NCBI GenBank assembly: GCA_900753325.1
Contig: CAADYO010000010.1
Coordinates: 1 to 59,954, forward strand
Length of the DNA: 59,954 nt
Direction of reading: 5' to 3'
Source of the DNA: Bacilli bacterium
Lineage (GTDB): Bacteria > Bacillota_I > Bacilli_A > RF39 > UBA660
Shown here: piece by piece, positions 25,751-33,560 of the stretch
How positions within the stretch are numbered: the stretch's first letter is position 1
Layout of the letters: each line of letters opens with the position of its first letter
Notes under the pieces: model-generated
The model's database searches: none
What the model was told of the DNA's origin: nothing
Seen by the model: only the letters and a program-made list of their open reading frames with translations
Made by a program: the position numbers and the translations under genes

Positions 25751-26758
25751 TTATGCCTTTTCAAGAGTACTGAATTGTAAGTTATAAGATAAAGAACCTC
25801 CAGAAGCATTATCCTCACAGTCAACATCTTGACCTTCAACCCACATATAAATTCTTACTTTTGTAATACCTGCTTTTAAATCAAAAGCTTTCTTATAAGC
25901 ATCAGCAGGAATTCCTGCAGTAGTACTATAAATATTAGGAGTTATTGCTCCAAAATAAGTAGCTTCTTCAGAATTTAGTGGAATATTTGCAGTATCAGAA
26001 ATATCTGCTTTAACACCGACATAAGGAAGCTCAGAACCACCAGCCTGTTGTGTAGTTTTTTGATATACATCAAAAGCATGTTTAACAGCTGCTGCAGTAT
26101 GTGTATCATAATTAGGTTCCCAAATAATAGGAGCAGTCTTACCATCATTCTTTAAAGCTTGAGCAGTAGCAGCTGCAGTACCAGCAGGAACATTACCTTG
26201 TTCAACAAAAGCAATACGAGCAGCATTCTCAATACCTGTAGAAGTATTTTTTGCTGTAACATTAGAATTAGATGTTAAATAAATTGTTGAAGCAACATTT
26301 GTTTGGAAGAACAAATCAAATACTACAAAGTCACCAGTTGTTGTTGAATTAGTTTCAGTACTTTGTGTAGCTGTTAGAATATAACTACCACTAGCATTAG
26401 AAGTAACATTACCAACAAACATCTTCATGAAACCTGTAGTACCATCAACTTCACCTATAGTAGAAGTTGGCTTAATACTAGAAGTTTTACTAGGTAGTTG
26501 ATTTGTAACACCACCCCACGTAGCTGCAGTAATATCATCATTAGAGATAACTGTTTTCCAGTTAGTAGCATCAGTAGAGATTTGCAATCCTTCAGATGTT
26601 GTAACATTAACATCAATTTGACTAACAGTAACTGTCTTATTAGCAGTAAACCATGCATAAGTACTAGCTGTTAATATAACACCAGTAAATAAAATCATTA
26701 GTATCGCTATAAATATCTTTTTACTTTTCTTTCTTTTTTTAGAATTTTTCTTTTCCAT
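25751..26758 (-). CDS. TasA-like SipW-dependent surface protein
   Basis: 335 residues. KKNSKKRKKSKK is followed by IFIAILMILFTGVILTA and STYAWFTANKTVTVSQIDVNV. The TYAWFT motif right after the hydrophobic core is the classic start of SipW-processed proteins. The mature part is Thr/Ala/Ser-rich with a beta-sandwich pattern, almost no Cys and even codon use; it looks like a fibre subunit. AAGGAGTGAAGAGG gives a strong ribosome site and a strong terminator follows, which suggests high expression. It is encoded directly after a smaller paralogue. Confidence 0.78.
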   Translation of the reverse strand: MEKKNSKKRKKSKKIFIAILMILFTGVILTASTYAWFTANKTVTVSQIDVNVTTSEGLQISTDATNWKTVISNDDITAATWGGVTNQLPSKTSSIKPTSTIGEVDGTTGFMKMFVGNVTSNASGSYILTATQSTETNSTTTGDFVVFDLFFQTNVASTIYLTSNSNVTAKNTSTGIENAARIAFVEQGNVPAGTAAATAQALKNDGKTAPIIWEPNYDTHTAAAVKHAFDVYQKTTQQAGGSELPYVGVKADISDTANIPLNSEEATYFGAITPNIYSTTAGIPADAYKKAFDLKAGITKVRIYMWVEGQDVDCEDNASGGSLSYNLQFSTLEKA

Positions 26759-26772
26759 ATCCTCTTCACTCC

Positions 26773-27474
26773 TTATTTATCGACATGTTCTTCTGTGAAA
26801 TCCATATGCAATTTTATTTCTCCACCTAATAAGTCATTATTGCACTCAGGATCATCTCCCTCAATCCACACAACAACAGTATATCTATCTTTACTATTAG
26901 GTTTGAAATTTTTTCTTTGCTCCAGAACAGCTATTTCTGAAGAAACAAACTGTGTGGTACCAGGTTCTGCCTTATTTGTTGCTTTACTCTTCTTAGCATA
27001 AATTACTTTTTCACCATTACGATAAATCATAATTCTAATTGCTTCATCCACGTTTTTAATGGTGTCATCAATATCAATTTCATACCAATAGTTGACTTTC
27101 TCTTTTCCAGCATTAATCACATAAAAAGTATAGGCAATATAATTATCTCCATTATGACCACCAGTTTTATCAGTATCAATATTACTAGGTAACCATTTAA
27201 TAGATATATTATCCATGTACTCTATAGTATCAGCAGACAATTTTCTGGCCTTATTTTTAATATTACCATCTTCCGATAAAAATACATTTTTTCTATTAGA
27301 CATATTCTTATCCAAAGAAACAGTAAATCTTCCACCAGCGTAAATAATATATAAAAACAAATAAATAATTGAAATAAGAATTAATAATAGTAAAAAAGAA
27401 ATCTTTACTATTTTAACAAATAACTTACGTTTATATACTTTCTGAGCTTCTATCTGAGCACCGTTATTTTTCAT
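26773..27474 (-). CDS. SipW/TasA-type surface protein, minor partner
   Basis: 233 residues. A basic start (KNNGAQIEAQKVYKRKLFVK) precedes IVKISFLLLLILISIIYLFLYIIY and AGGRFTVSLDKNMSNRKN. The EAQKVY-R-K segment before the membrane stretch resembles the one in the 5139-5918 product (KKEAEKVYTTL), which links the two. The core contains NAGKEKVNYWYEIDID and VVWIEGDDPECNNDLLGGEI; the latter resembles VEGQDVDCEDNASGG in the next gene's product, so the two neighbours share a C-terminal beta-strand and may interact. GGTGAT lies in front of ATG 27474. Confidence 0.7.
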   Translation of the reverse strand: MKNNGAQIEAQKVYKRKLFVKIVKISFLLLLILISIIYLFLYIIYAGGRFTVSLDKNMSNRKNVFLSEDGNIKNKARKLSADTIEYMDNISIKWLPSNIDTDKTGGHNGDNYIAYTFYVINAGKEKVNYWYEIDIDDTIKNVDEAIRIMIYRNGEKVIYAKKSKATNKAEPGTTQFVSSEIAVLEQRKNFKPNSKDRYTVVVWIEGDDPECNNDLLGGEIKLHMDFTEEHVDK

Positions 27475-27534
27475 CAAATCACCACTTGTTCGTATCTACT
27501 ATCACTCCGCCACCTTTCCTACTATGTCTACTTA

Positions 27535-27563
27535 ATTATAATAGATATTTTTATCTTTAGCAA
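27535..27563 (-). promoter_or_regulatory. Promoter of the TasA-like gene pair
   Basis: TTGCTA (27558-27563), 17 bases, then TATAAT (27535-27540), leaving a leader of about 55 bases before ATG 27474. Confidence 0.6.
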
Positions 27564-27671
27564 GACATAAAAACAATTTTTTATATTTTTTTTCAAATAA
27601 GTTTCTTTTTTTACAAAAGAAAAAAGATATGTACAAATACATACCTTATTCATTACCCTTTAAACTACTAA

Positions 27672-28124
27672 CCATATCAATACTTTAACGACAAAAAAGA
27701 AATATTTATTGAAGGTATAAAAGAATATTCAGATAACATCATGTTTCCCATTTTAGACATATTAAGAAATAATGATATCAAAATAAATAATCTAGAAAAA
27801 CTTCTAGATCAACTGTTAGACATATTTATAAAGAAACATACCTTATCTAAAAAAGCACATTAAGAACTTGTCGCCATGTCACACCTTGATTCAGATATTG
27901 CTTATATATTTCATAAAAGAAAAATTGATACAACTAAAGCAATAATTGAAACATTAAATGGAAACCATATAACAACAGAAAATTCTTTTGAAAAAGTTCA
28001 TATTATTATTGGTATAGTTGAAAACTATAGTCGCAAAATAGTTTATCACCAACACCAATCAATGAACTATTATATTATGAAAAAAGAAGTTATTAAAATC
28101 ATTACTAATGTTTTAACAAACTAA
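27672..28124 (+). pseudogene. Remnant of a TetR/AcrR-family transcriptional regulator
   Basis: A single reading frame is broken by one in-frame TAA (27861-27863). Before the stop it reads YFNDKKEIFIEGIKEYSDNI and LEKLLDQLLDIFIKKHTLS, after it ELVAMSHLDSDIAYIF and KVHIIIGIVENYSRKIVYH. Together these look like the ligand-binding half of a TetR-type regulator, beginning exactly at the end of the DNA-binding helices. The helix-turn-helix and start codon are missing upstream. The ATG at 27876 would give an 82-residue peptide, but its content only makes sense as the C-terminal part of the longer gene. Confidence 0.65.
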
Positions 28125-28156
28125 AAAGAATATCTACTAAATAGAATATTCTTTTA
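28125..28156 (-). terminator. Probable terminator
   Basis: AAAGAATAT/ATATTCTTT inverted repeat with a loop of about 12 bases and T-rich flank, spanning the stop codon of the acidic protein gene. Confidence 0.45.
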
Positions 28157-28619
28157 CTTTTACATCATCAATTGATTTCATATCAAGGATCCCTACTACT
28201 TTTTCAATATCACTACGGCTAAATAAAGTACTTGCTTTTTTTATTAAATTAGAAAGTTCTTCATTACCAAAGTCAAGTGCACTTAAGTCATCTGGACTAT
28301 TAGTAACAGGAGCTTGATCAGTACTAGTTTCTAAACTCTTTTCAGCAAAATAAAATAAATCATCATCAAAACTATCGCCTAAATTAGCCCAAGCTGTTTT
28401 ATCAGTAAATAAAGATAATTTTTTCTCATCATTATCTGAAAACCATTCGTGTTCTGTAGGAAAAAAAATTACTGACTCACCATTACTATTTACTTTACCA
28501 TCATCGTCAAAAAAATGTTCATGAATTTTACCAAACTCATCTATTACATCAATCTTTCTAAATTCATCAGGTTTAGTAGATTCACCAGTACCAATATCAG
28601 GAAGTTTAAAATCAGTCAT
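28137..28619 (-). CDS. Acidic hypothetical protein
   Basis: 160 residues, strongly acidic, with no signal peptide, membrane span or known motif. It begins MTDFKLPDIGTGESTKPDEF. A middle part with aromatic residues (FFPTEHEWFSDNDEKKLSLF) leads to a helical C-terminus (ELSNLIKKASTLFSRSDIEK). AAAGGGA stands 13 bases before ATG 28619; a GTG 9 bases earlier is closer to it. The gene overlaps a hairpin with flanking A and T runs at its 3' end that could terminate it. Function unknown. Confidence 0.55.
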   Translation of the reverse strand: MTDFKLPDIGTGESTKPDEFRKIDVIDEFGKIHEHFFDDDGKVNSNGESVIFFPTEHEWFSDNDEKKLSLFTDKTAWANLGDSFDDDLFYFAEKSLETSTDQAPVTNSPDDLSALDFGNEELSNLIKKASTLFSRSDIEKVVGILDMKSIDDVKVKEYSI

Positions 28620-28716
28620 AATAAACACCAATCCCTTTCATAAATTGCAGTGCTTATTTTACCATAAAATCTCTTATTTGTCAATGAAATCAACTGTTTG
28701 TAACTATTCAACAAAT

Positions 28717-28860
28717 CTATATTTTAATAGTTTCTACATTAAGTAAAGTAAAATCATCATCAAATTCCAATTTAAACGTTTGACAATAATTCCATTTTCC
28801 ATCAAAGAAAATTTTATCATTGAACTTATAATCACCACCATAACGAGCAAGACAATCTAA
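28717..28860 (-). pseudogene. 3' fragment of an unknown gene fused to a tRNA-promoter copy
   Basis: An open frame without a start codon encodes ARYGGDYKFNDKIFFDG, then KWNYCQTFKLEFDDDFT and LLNVETIKI before a TAG. A stop lies just upstream, inside the duplicated tRNA-Leu promoter region. It looks like the tail of a gene joined to that duplicate by recombination. The parent family is not recognised. The rest of the 28620-28982 stretch shows nothing else. Confidence 0.4.
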
Positions 28861-28909
28861 TCATAACAAGTTTTTGATTAGACATTAGCATTTTTTTCTA
28901 AACTTCTAC
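28838..28909. repeat. Degenerate copy of the scpB-end/tRNA-Leu promoter segment
   Basis: 72 bases matching 29468-29538 with about six differences including one inserted base. It includes the last bases of scpB (GTAGAAGTTTAG), the promoter region and the first bases of the tRNA (TGCTCGT-TATGG), after which similarity stops. Confidence 0.85.
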
Positions 28910-28982
28910 AGTCATTTTATCTTCATAATATGTTTATCTTATGATAAAATGTATGCTCTAATGATTACAAAGATAAGGAGAT

Positions 28983-29312
28983 ATGAAAATGAAAGATTTT
29001 AAAAAAGCACAAAAAAGCTTAAAAAATGATATGTTAGTCTTGTTTATATTGGAATTATTAGTTTTTGTTTTTTCAATATTTAGTAGTTTATTTAGTTTAA
29101 CATTTACATCAGTAATTTTTGCCATTCTTTTGTTTGTCGGTTATAATTATGCCAAAAAAGGTGAAAAAAAAGCCGGCACTATAGGAATGGTTGTTGGTAT
29201 TTTAATGATGCTTACTATAATAAGTGCAGATATATTGGACTTTTTACTAGGTTTATTTGTAGTATTACATTCATCAAAATACAATAAATTAATTCAAAAT
29301 AAAAAAGCATAG
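28983..29312 (+). CDS. Small membrane protein, unknown
   Basis: 109 residues with about three hydrophobic segments (LVLFILELLVFVFSIFSSLF; FTSVIFAILLFVGYNYA; MVVGILMMLTIISADILDFL) and a basic N-terminus (MKMKDFKKAQKSLKND). AAGGAG precedes the ATG. It is a single gene on the + strand between the two copies of the tRNA promoter repeat, ending at a terminator shared with tRNA-Leu. No recognised family. Confidence 0.6.
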   Translation: MKMKDFKKAQKSLKNDMLVLFILELLVFVFSIFSSLFSLTFTSVIFAILLFVGYNYAKKGEKKAGTIGMVVGILMMLTIISADILDFLLGLFVVLHSSKYNKLIQNKKA

Positions 29313-29350
29313 ATATTTGCTATATTATAATTTTAATTTTTATACTTAAC

Positions 29351-29381
29351 AAAAAAAGAAACTCAAATTGAGTTTCTTTTA
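29351..29381. terminator. Bidirectional terminator (tRNA-Leu and small membrane protein)
   Basis: A 12-bp stem AAAAGAAACTCA/TGAGTTTCTTTT with a 3-base loop, flanked by A and T runs on both strands, lies between convergent transcripts. Confidence 0.8.
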
Positions 29382-29390
29382 ATATCATCC

Positions 29391-29478
29391 TGGTGCTCGT
29401 ATCCGGACTTGAACCGGAACTCTATCGCTAGAAGTAGATTTTGAGTCTACCGCGTCTACCAATTCCGCCATACGAGCA
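29391..29478 (-). tRNA. tRNA-Leu (anticodon CAA)
   Basis: 88 bases including the encoded CCA. The acceptor stem TGCTCGT pairs with ACGAGCA. The D-arm region GGCGGAATTGGTAGACGCGG, anticodon stem-loop GTAGA-CTCAAAA-TCTAC (anticodon CAA), a variable arm and T-arm GGTTCAAGTCC are all present. The long variable arm is the class II form expected for leucine. Confidence 0.95.
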
Positions 29479-29538
29479 AGATAATCTAATTATAACAAGT
29501 TTTTAATTAGACATCAACATTTTTTTCTAAACTTCTAC
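29468..29538. repeat. Intact copy of the scpB-end/tRNA-Leu promoter repeat
   Basis: Partner of the degenerate copy at 28838-28909, in the same orientation. The two copies bracket about 560 bases holding the small membrane protein gene and most of tRNA-Leu. Confidence 0.85.
29489..29517 (-). promoter_or_regulatory. tRNA-Leu promoter
   Basis: TTGATG (29512-29517), 17 bases, then TATAAT (29489-29494), 10 bases before the mature tRNA 5' end. The -35 lies just after the scpB stop. Confidence 0.75.
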
Positions 29539-30105
29539 TTCTTCCTTATATTTAGAAGTATACAAATCCGTATCATCTGGATTATCATTCTCACATTCAT
29601 CAATAAAACTATCCATATCAGGTAAATCTTTAATTGTTGAAAGACCAAAATAATCTAAAAATTCACTAGTTGTTTCATATAAAATAGGTCTTCCAGGTAA
29701 ATCACTTCTACCAACTTCTTTTATAAAACCTTTGGCAACTAATTTTCTAATAATTTGTGTAGAGCCAACTCCTCTCATTGCATCAATTTGTACTCTTGTA
29801 ATTGGTTCATTATACGCAATAATTGCCAAAGTTTCTAAAGCAGCTTGACTTAAAGTATTAGTTTCAGGATTTTCAAGCAACTTTTGATAATACTCGCGAT
29901 GTTCATATTTAGTAGTAAGTTTAAATCTATTACCCAAAAAATCTATTCTAAGTCCTCGTGTCTCATCCTCATAATCATGTTTCAATTCATACAATAATTT
30001 CTTTGCCTCTTCTTCTTCTATTTGTAAAACATCTTCTATTTGTTCTAAAGTAAGTCCTTCTTCACCAACAACAAATAAAAGTCCTTCTAAAACTGCTTTT
30101 TTCAT
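29527..30105 (-). CDS. scpB: Segregation and condensation protein B
   Basis: 192 residues, the usual ScpB length. ScpB joins ScpA and Smc in the bacterial condensin that compacts and separates chromosomes. It has the family's two winged-helix domains; the segment LSQAALETLAIIAYNEPITR and then GVGSTQIIRKLVAKGFI and GRPILYETTSEFLDYFG are highly typical. It starts one codon after scpA ends, the usual scpA-scpB order, and its final bases overlap the region duplicated upstream of tRNA-Leu. Confidence 0.97.
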   Translation of the reverse strand: MKKAVLEGLLFVVGEEGLTLEQIEDVLQIEEEEAKKLLYELKHDYEDETRGLRIDFLGNRFKLTTKYEHREYYQKLLENPETNTLSQAALETLAIIAYNEPITRVQIDAMRGVGSTQIIRKLVAKGFIKEVGRSDLPGRPILYETTSEFLDYFGLSTIKDLPDMDSFIDECENDNPDDTDLYTSKYKEEVEV

Positions 30106-30813
30106 CTACTCCACCGCCTCACAAATAATATCATCAAAAGTATCATTTTGACTAATAGTAAGTTCCTTATTTTTTGCCATCTCAAGTACCGCTAAAAATG
30201 TTGCAATAACATACTCCTTAGATACAATGGGAAAAAGTTCAAAAAAAGAAATTTTCCTCTTTTGCTTTAAAATATTCCTAATTTCGTATCTTCTAGAAGA
30301 AACAGTAATTTCATTTACTGTAATTTTAGTCTGTAAAGGTTTACTATCCTTTTTTCTTTCTAAAAATTTCTTAAAAGCATCAACTAAATCATCTAAAGTA
30401 ACATCAGATGTAATACTAACATTTTCCTCAACATAATTTCTTATGTTTTCAGGTGATTTAGTATATATTTCTCTTCGTAAGTTTTCTTTATCATGAAGAA
30501 CCTTTGTTATTTCTTTATAAGTCTGATATTCCAATAATCTATTAACAAGTTCTTCTCTAGGATCTTCTTCTTCACCTTCATCATTTTTAGGATTAGGTAG
30601 TAACATTTTAGATTTTAATTCAATAAGTTCAGATGCCATAACCAAATATTCAGAAGCAACTTCTAAATTCATTTCCTCTTGTAAATTTAAATAATTAATG
30701 TATTGTTCTGTAATCTTTTCAATTTCTATATCCATTATATTCATCTTACTTTCTTTAATAAGATGAAGTAATAAATCTAGTGGGCCTTCAAATTCATTAA
30801 TCTTAAAATCCAT
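30106..30813 (-). CDS. scpA: Segregation and condensation protein A
   Basis: 235 residues, the kleisin subunit that bridges the Smc heads. The N-terminal helical domain begins FEGPLDLLLHLIKESKMNI and continues EYLVMASELIELKSKMLLP; the C-terminal winged helix (SFFELFPIVSKEYVIATFLA) closes the Smc ring. AGAAAGGTAGG precedes the ATG. It is co-transcribed with scpB. Confidence 0.97.
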   Translation of the reverse strand: MDFKINEFEGPLDLLLHLIKESKMNIMDIEIEKITEQYINYLNLQEEMNLEVASEYLVMASELIELKSKMLLPNPKNDEGEEEDPREELVNRLLEYQTYKEITKVLHDKENLRREIYTKSPENIRNYVEENVSITSDVTLDDLVDAFKKFLERKKDSKPLQTKITVNEITVSSRRYEIRNILKQKRKISFFELFPIVSKEYVIATFLAVLEMAKNKELTISQNDTFDDIICEAVE

Positions 30814-30927
30814 ATAAAAACCTACCTTTCTCCAATTCTTACACTACAAGTATAACAAATTTTACTCCTAATAAAAATAAAATTTGTTTTTTTAATTAAA
30901 ATAGTTATAATATATTTAGGTGATTTT

Positions 30928-31230
30928 ATGAAACAATTCACTATGCGTGATGAAAATTTCATTTGTGAAAACTGTCATAAAGAAGTAAAACCTCTAGGTT
31001 ATACAGCTAGAGACCATTGTCCATATTGCCTTTATTCAAAACATGTAGACATAAATCCTGGCGATAGAAATAATCCATGTAAAGGTTTGTTAAAACCTAT
31101 TGGTATTGAAAAATTTAAAGATACCTATAAAATCCTATACAAATGTGAAAAATGTCATCAAAGTCATAAAAATATTGTTGCTAAAGACGATGACATGAAC
31201 GCTATAATAAAAATATCAAGCATAAACTAA
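30928..31230 (+). CDS. RNHCP-domain zinc-binding protein
   Basis: 100 residues. CENCHKEV near the start and ARDHCPYCLYSKHVD plus NPGDRNNPCKGLLKPIG match the RNHCP family, small cysteine-rich proteins of unknown function named for that conserved sequence (RDHCP here). A second pair of metal ligands (CEKCHQSHKN) lies near the C-terminus. It is a single gene with a nearby ribosome site (AGGTGA) and its own terminator. Confidence 0.85.
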   Translation: MKQFTMRDENFICENCHKEVKPLGYTARDHCPYCLYSKHVDINPGDRNNPCKGLLKPIGIEKFKDTYKILYKCEKCHQSHKNIVAKDDDMNAIIKISSIN

Positions 31231-31258
31231 GACCAATTGAAAATCAATTGGTCTTTAT
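31231..31258. terminator. Bidirectional terminator
   Basis: The perfect 10-bp stem GACCAATTGA/TCAATTGGTC with loop AAA is followed by TTTATTTA. It serves the RNHCP gene and the convergent protease gene. Confidence 0.85.
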
Positions 31259-33460
31259 TTATATATTAACTTTTACAATATTAGTAGTATATCTATTACC
31301 TTGACTATCAGTTATATGGAACAAAGCATAATATTCTTTAGTTGAATCTAAATTTCTAAACTCCAATTTAAAATCATCCTCTATTTTAAATTCAACGCCA
31401 GTTAAAGTTCCCGAACTTTCCCAATTAGTTGTATAATTACCAAAATCGTCAAATATTTTGTATGAACTATTCCACAACTGTACAAGTTTCCAATCTTTCA
31501 AATCATAAGTAATCTTAGGAGCAACAGTTTCATTATCACCAAGTATAGGAATAGCACCAGAAATAATACCTTCAGGGTGTAAATTATCAACAACAAATTC
31601 AATATAAACAGCTTCCATTTCAAAATTTTCAGACATCTTACTTCCCCATTTTTGTAACGTTGCTGGTATTAAATACTTTATATAATCCTTTCCTTTTTCT
31701 GACTCAAACACAGTTAAATAAACAGTATCAGCAGAATCATATGCAACAAGTCCCTTCTTTTCAATTGTTGTAGTAAAAGTATTTCCAGAAACTTTAACAT
31801 CACTACCCTTAAATCTAGGCATATAATAATTGTCATCAATTTTTTCAAAGATAACATAACTAGCTGAACTATAATTTTCAGCAACATCACTAGGTACCTC
31901 AACACTAATAGTATTAGAACTATCAACAGTTGGAGTATTATTCTCTAAATTCCAACTACTTACTCTAGTACCAGTAAGTTTAGATGAGAAATTAGTTATA
32001 AAATCAGTATACTCTTTAGCAAAATCAAACTCCTTATATTGATATATTAAAGTACCAACATTCTCTTTATTCTCATAAGGAAAATAAATAGAAACTCCAT
32101 AAGTATTATCTAAATCAGTTGTTTGAAATACTACAAAAGAATCTATTGCTTCACTTAAAGACGTAACTTTTGAAGCATATTTACTTGGAAGTTTATTGAT
32201 TAAATCTTCTAAGTCAACCAAATCATAAATCGATGTAGCACTTACTTTGCCAAAAGACTTTGCTGAATTTCTTGTTCTAGAAACGCTTGAAAAATCAATA
32301 GTTAAATTCTGATCAACATCACCAAATAAATCATCAAGTTTATTTTCAATATCTTTTATTTTAGACAAATCAAGTAGTGATAAAGTAATACCCTTACAAC
32401 CTACCATGTTTTTATAATAATTATTATAATAATTAATTATACTAATTCCCAAATCTTTAGTATTAGCACGCTTATCAACTTCACCAAGAAATTTATAATC
32501 CCAACCATAACCAGGCTCAACCTCTTGAGAAGCAACCATATAGTTAGCATACTTAGAAACTGTATTAGCCACTTCAATACTAGACATCAAACAAGCATCA
32601 AAGCCTACCATTTCTAGTTTTTTATTCTTAAAGGGACTATTCTCAAAAGCCTGCTTAAGTTTAGATAGTGTTAAGCTACCAACATAATTTTCATCTTGTC
32701 CATAACCGTAAATCGGACCACCACCATGATCCCACAATATTAAGCTATACTTTGAAGCCTTAAAATTTTTATATCCATAATTCAAAAAATTAGCCAAAGC
32801 ATCAGGATTAGTCATACTAGTTTTATCATACTCCACAAGTTTTTCCAAACCAGTATCCGTAAGTTTAAAAATAACATTTTTATCACTAGGTATACTATTA
32901 TTGAACCATTTCTTAGAACCACCCGTATATATTAAAATATTAACATCTTTAAGATTAACATTAGAAGAAAGCATTTCCTTAATATCAGTACTAGCAGATG
33001 CATGTTCAGACTCCAAATTTGAACCAATCATATAAATCATAATAGTTCTTTTATTAGAAAACAAAGAAAAACCACCAAATATAAAAAATAGTAAAACAAA
33101 AGCACCAGCTAAAGTACCAACAATCACCTTAGTATTAAAACCAGATTTTCTATTATTAGTTTTATTATTAACCAAATTCTGATTACCATTTCTACCAATA
33201 TTATTATAATTAAAGTTATTAGTATTAGTAACCTGATTATTAATACCTAAATTCATTCCTTGATTACTATTATTATTTACATGATTAACATTACCAGTAT
33301 TATTAGTACTAGCAAAAACATTAGTAAAACCATCACCAGCATAATTATTATTGCCATTAGATGTATTGTTATTATTAATATTGAAGTCTAAAGCACTTCC
33401 ACAAAAAGGACAAAACTTACTACCATCATTTACTAAAGATCCGCATCTATTACATTTCAA
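31259..33460 (-). CDS. Membrane-tethered clostripain-family (C11) protease with zinc ribbon
   Basis: 733 residues. The N-terminus is a zinc ribbon (CNRCG and CPFCG), followed by an Asn-rich linker and one membrane span at about 110-135 (VIVGTLAGAFVLLFFIF). The protease domain carries MIYMIGSNLESEHASAS, the catalytic His in WDHGGG (about residue 245) and the catalytic Cys in DACLM (about 290). A beta-rich C-terminal part follows. C11 enzymes cleave after Arg or Lys. The expected topology places the zinc ribbon inside the cell and the protease outside. AGGTGATTTTTT puts the start at TTG 33460, with GTG 33469 as an alternative. Confidence 0.88.
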   Translation of the reverse strand: MKCNRCGSLVNDGSKFCPFCGSALDFNINNNNTSNGNNNYAGDGFTNVFASTNNTGNVNHVNNNSNQGMNLGINNQVTNTNNFNYNNIGRNGNQNLVNNKTNNRKSGFNTKVIVGTLAGAFVLLFFIFGGFSLFSNKRTIMIYMIGSNLESEHASASTDIKEMLSSNVNLKDVNILIYTGGSKKWFNNSIPSDKNVIFKLTDTGLEKLVEYDKTSMTNPDALANFLNYGYKNFKASKYSLILWDHGGGPIYGYGQDENYVGSLTLSKLKQAFENSPFKNKKLEMVGFDACLMSSIEVANTVSKYANYMVASQEVEPGYGWDYKFLGEVDKRANTKDLGISIINYYNNYYKNMVGCKGITLSLLDLSKIKDIENKLDDLFGDVDQNLTIDFSSVSRTRNSAKSFGKVSATSIYDLVDLEDLINKLPSKYASKVTSLSEAIDSFVVFQTTDLDNTYGVSIYFPYENKENVGTLIYQYKEFDFAKEYTDFITNFSSKLTGTRVSSWNLENNTPTVDSSNTISVEVPSDVAENYSSASYVIFEKIDDNYYMPRFKGSDVKVSGNTFTTTIEKKGLVAYDSADTVYLTVFESEKGKDYIKYLIPATLQKWGSKMSENFEMEAVYIEFVVDNLHPEGIISGAIPILGDNETVAPKITYDLKDWKLVQLWNSSYKIFDDFGNYTTNWESSGTLTGVEFKIEDDFKLEFRNLDSTKEYYALFHITDSQGNRYTTNIVKVNI

Positions 33461-33532
33461 AAAAATCACCTACACCTACTATAATATCTAATAATATATT
33501 ATCATACTTTTTCTCTTAAAGCTTGTAAAAAT

Positions 33533-33558
33533 TAAAAAAAAAACAGACATCGTCTGTT
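33533..33558 (-). terminator. Terminator of the sporulation operon
   Basis: AACAGAC-GAT-GTCTGTT followed by ten T on the minus strand, 3 bases after spoVAE. Confidence 0.9.
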
Positions 33559-33560
33559 AA

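Noticed and set aside
5139..27474. A prophage or integrative element carrying the surface island
   Set aside because: No integrase, transposase, capsid, portal, terminase or conjugation gene is seen and base composition is uniform, apart from the small patch in the pilus operon.
28838..28860. A second tRNA-Leu at the upstream repeat
   Set aside because: Only the first dozen bases of the tRNA are present; no D-arm, anticodon arm, T-arm or acceptor partner follows.
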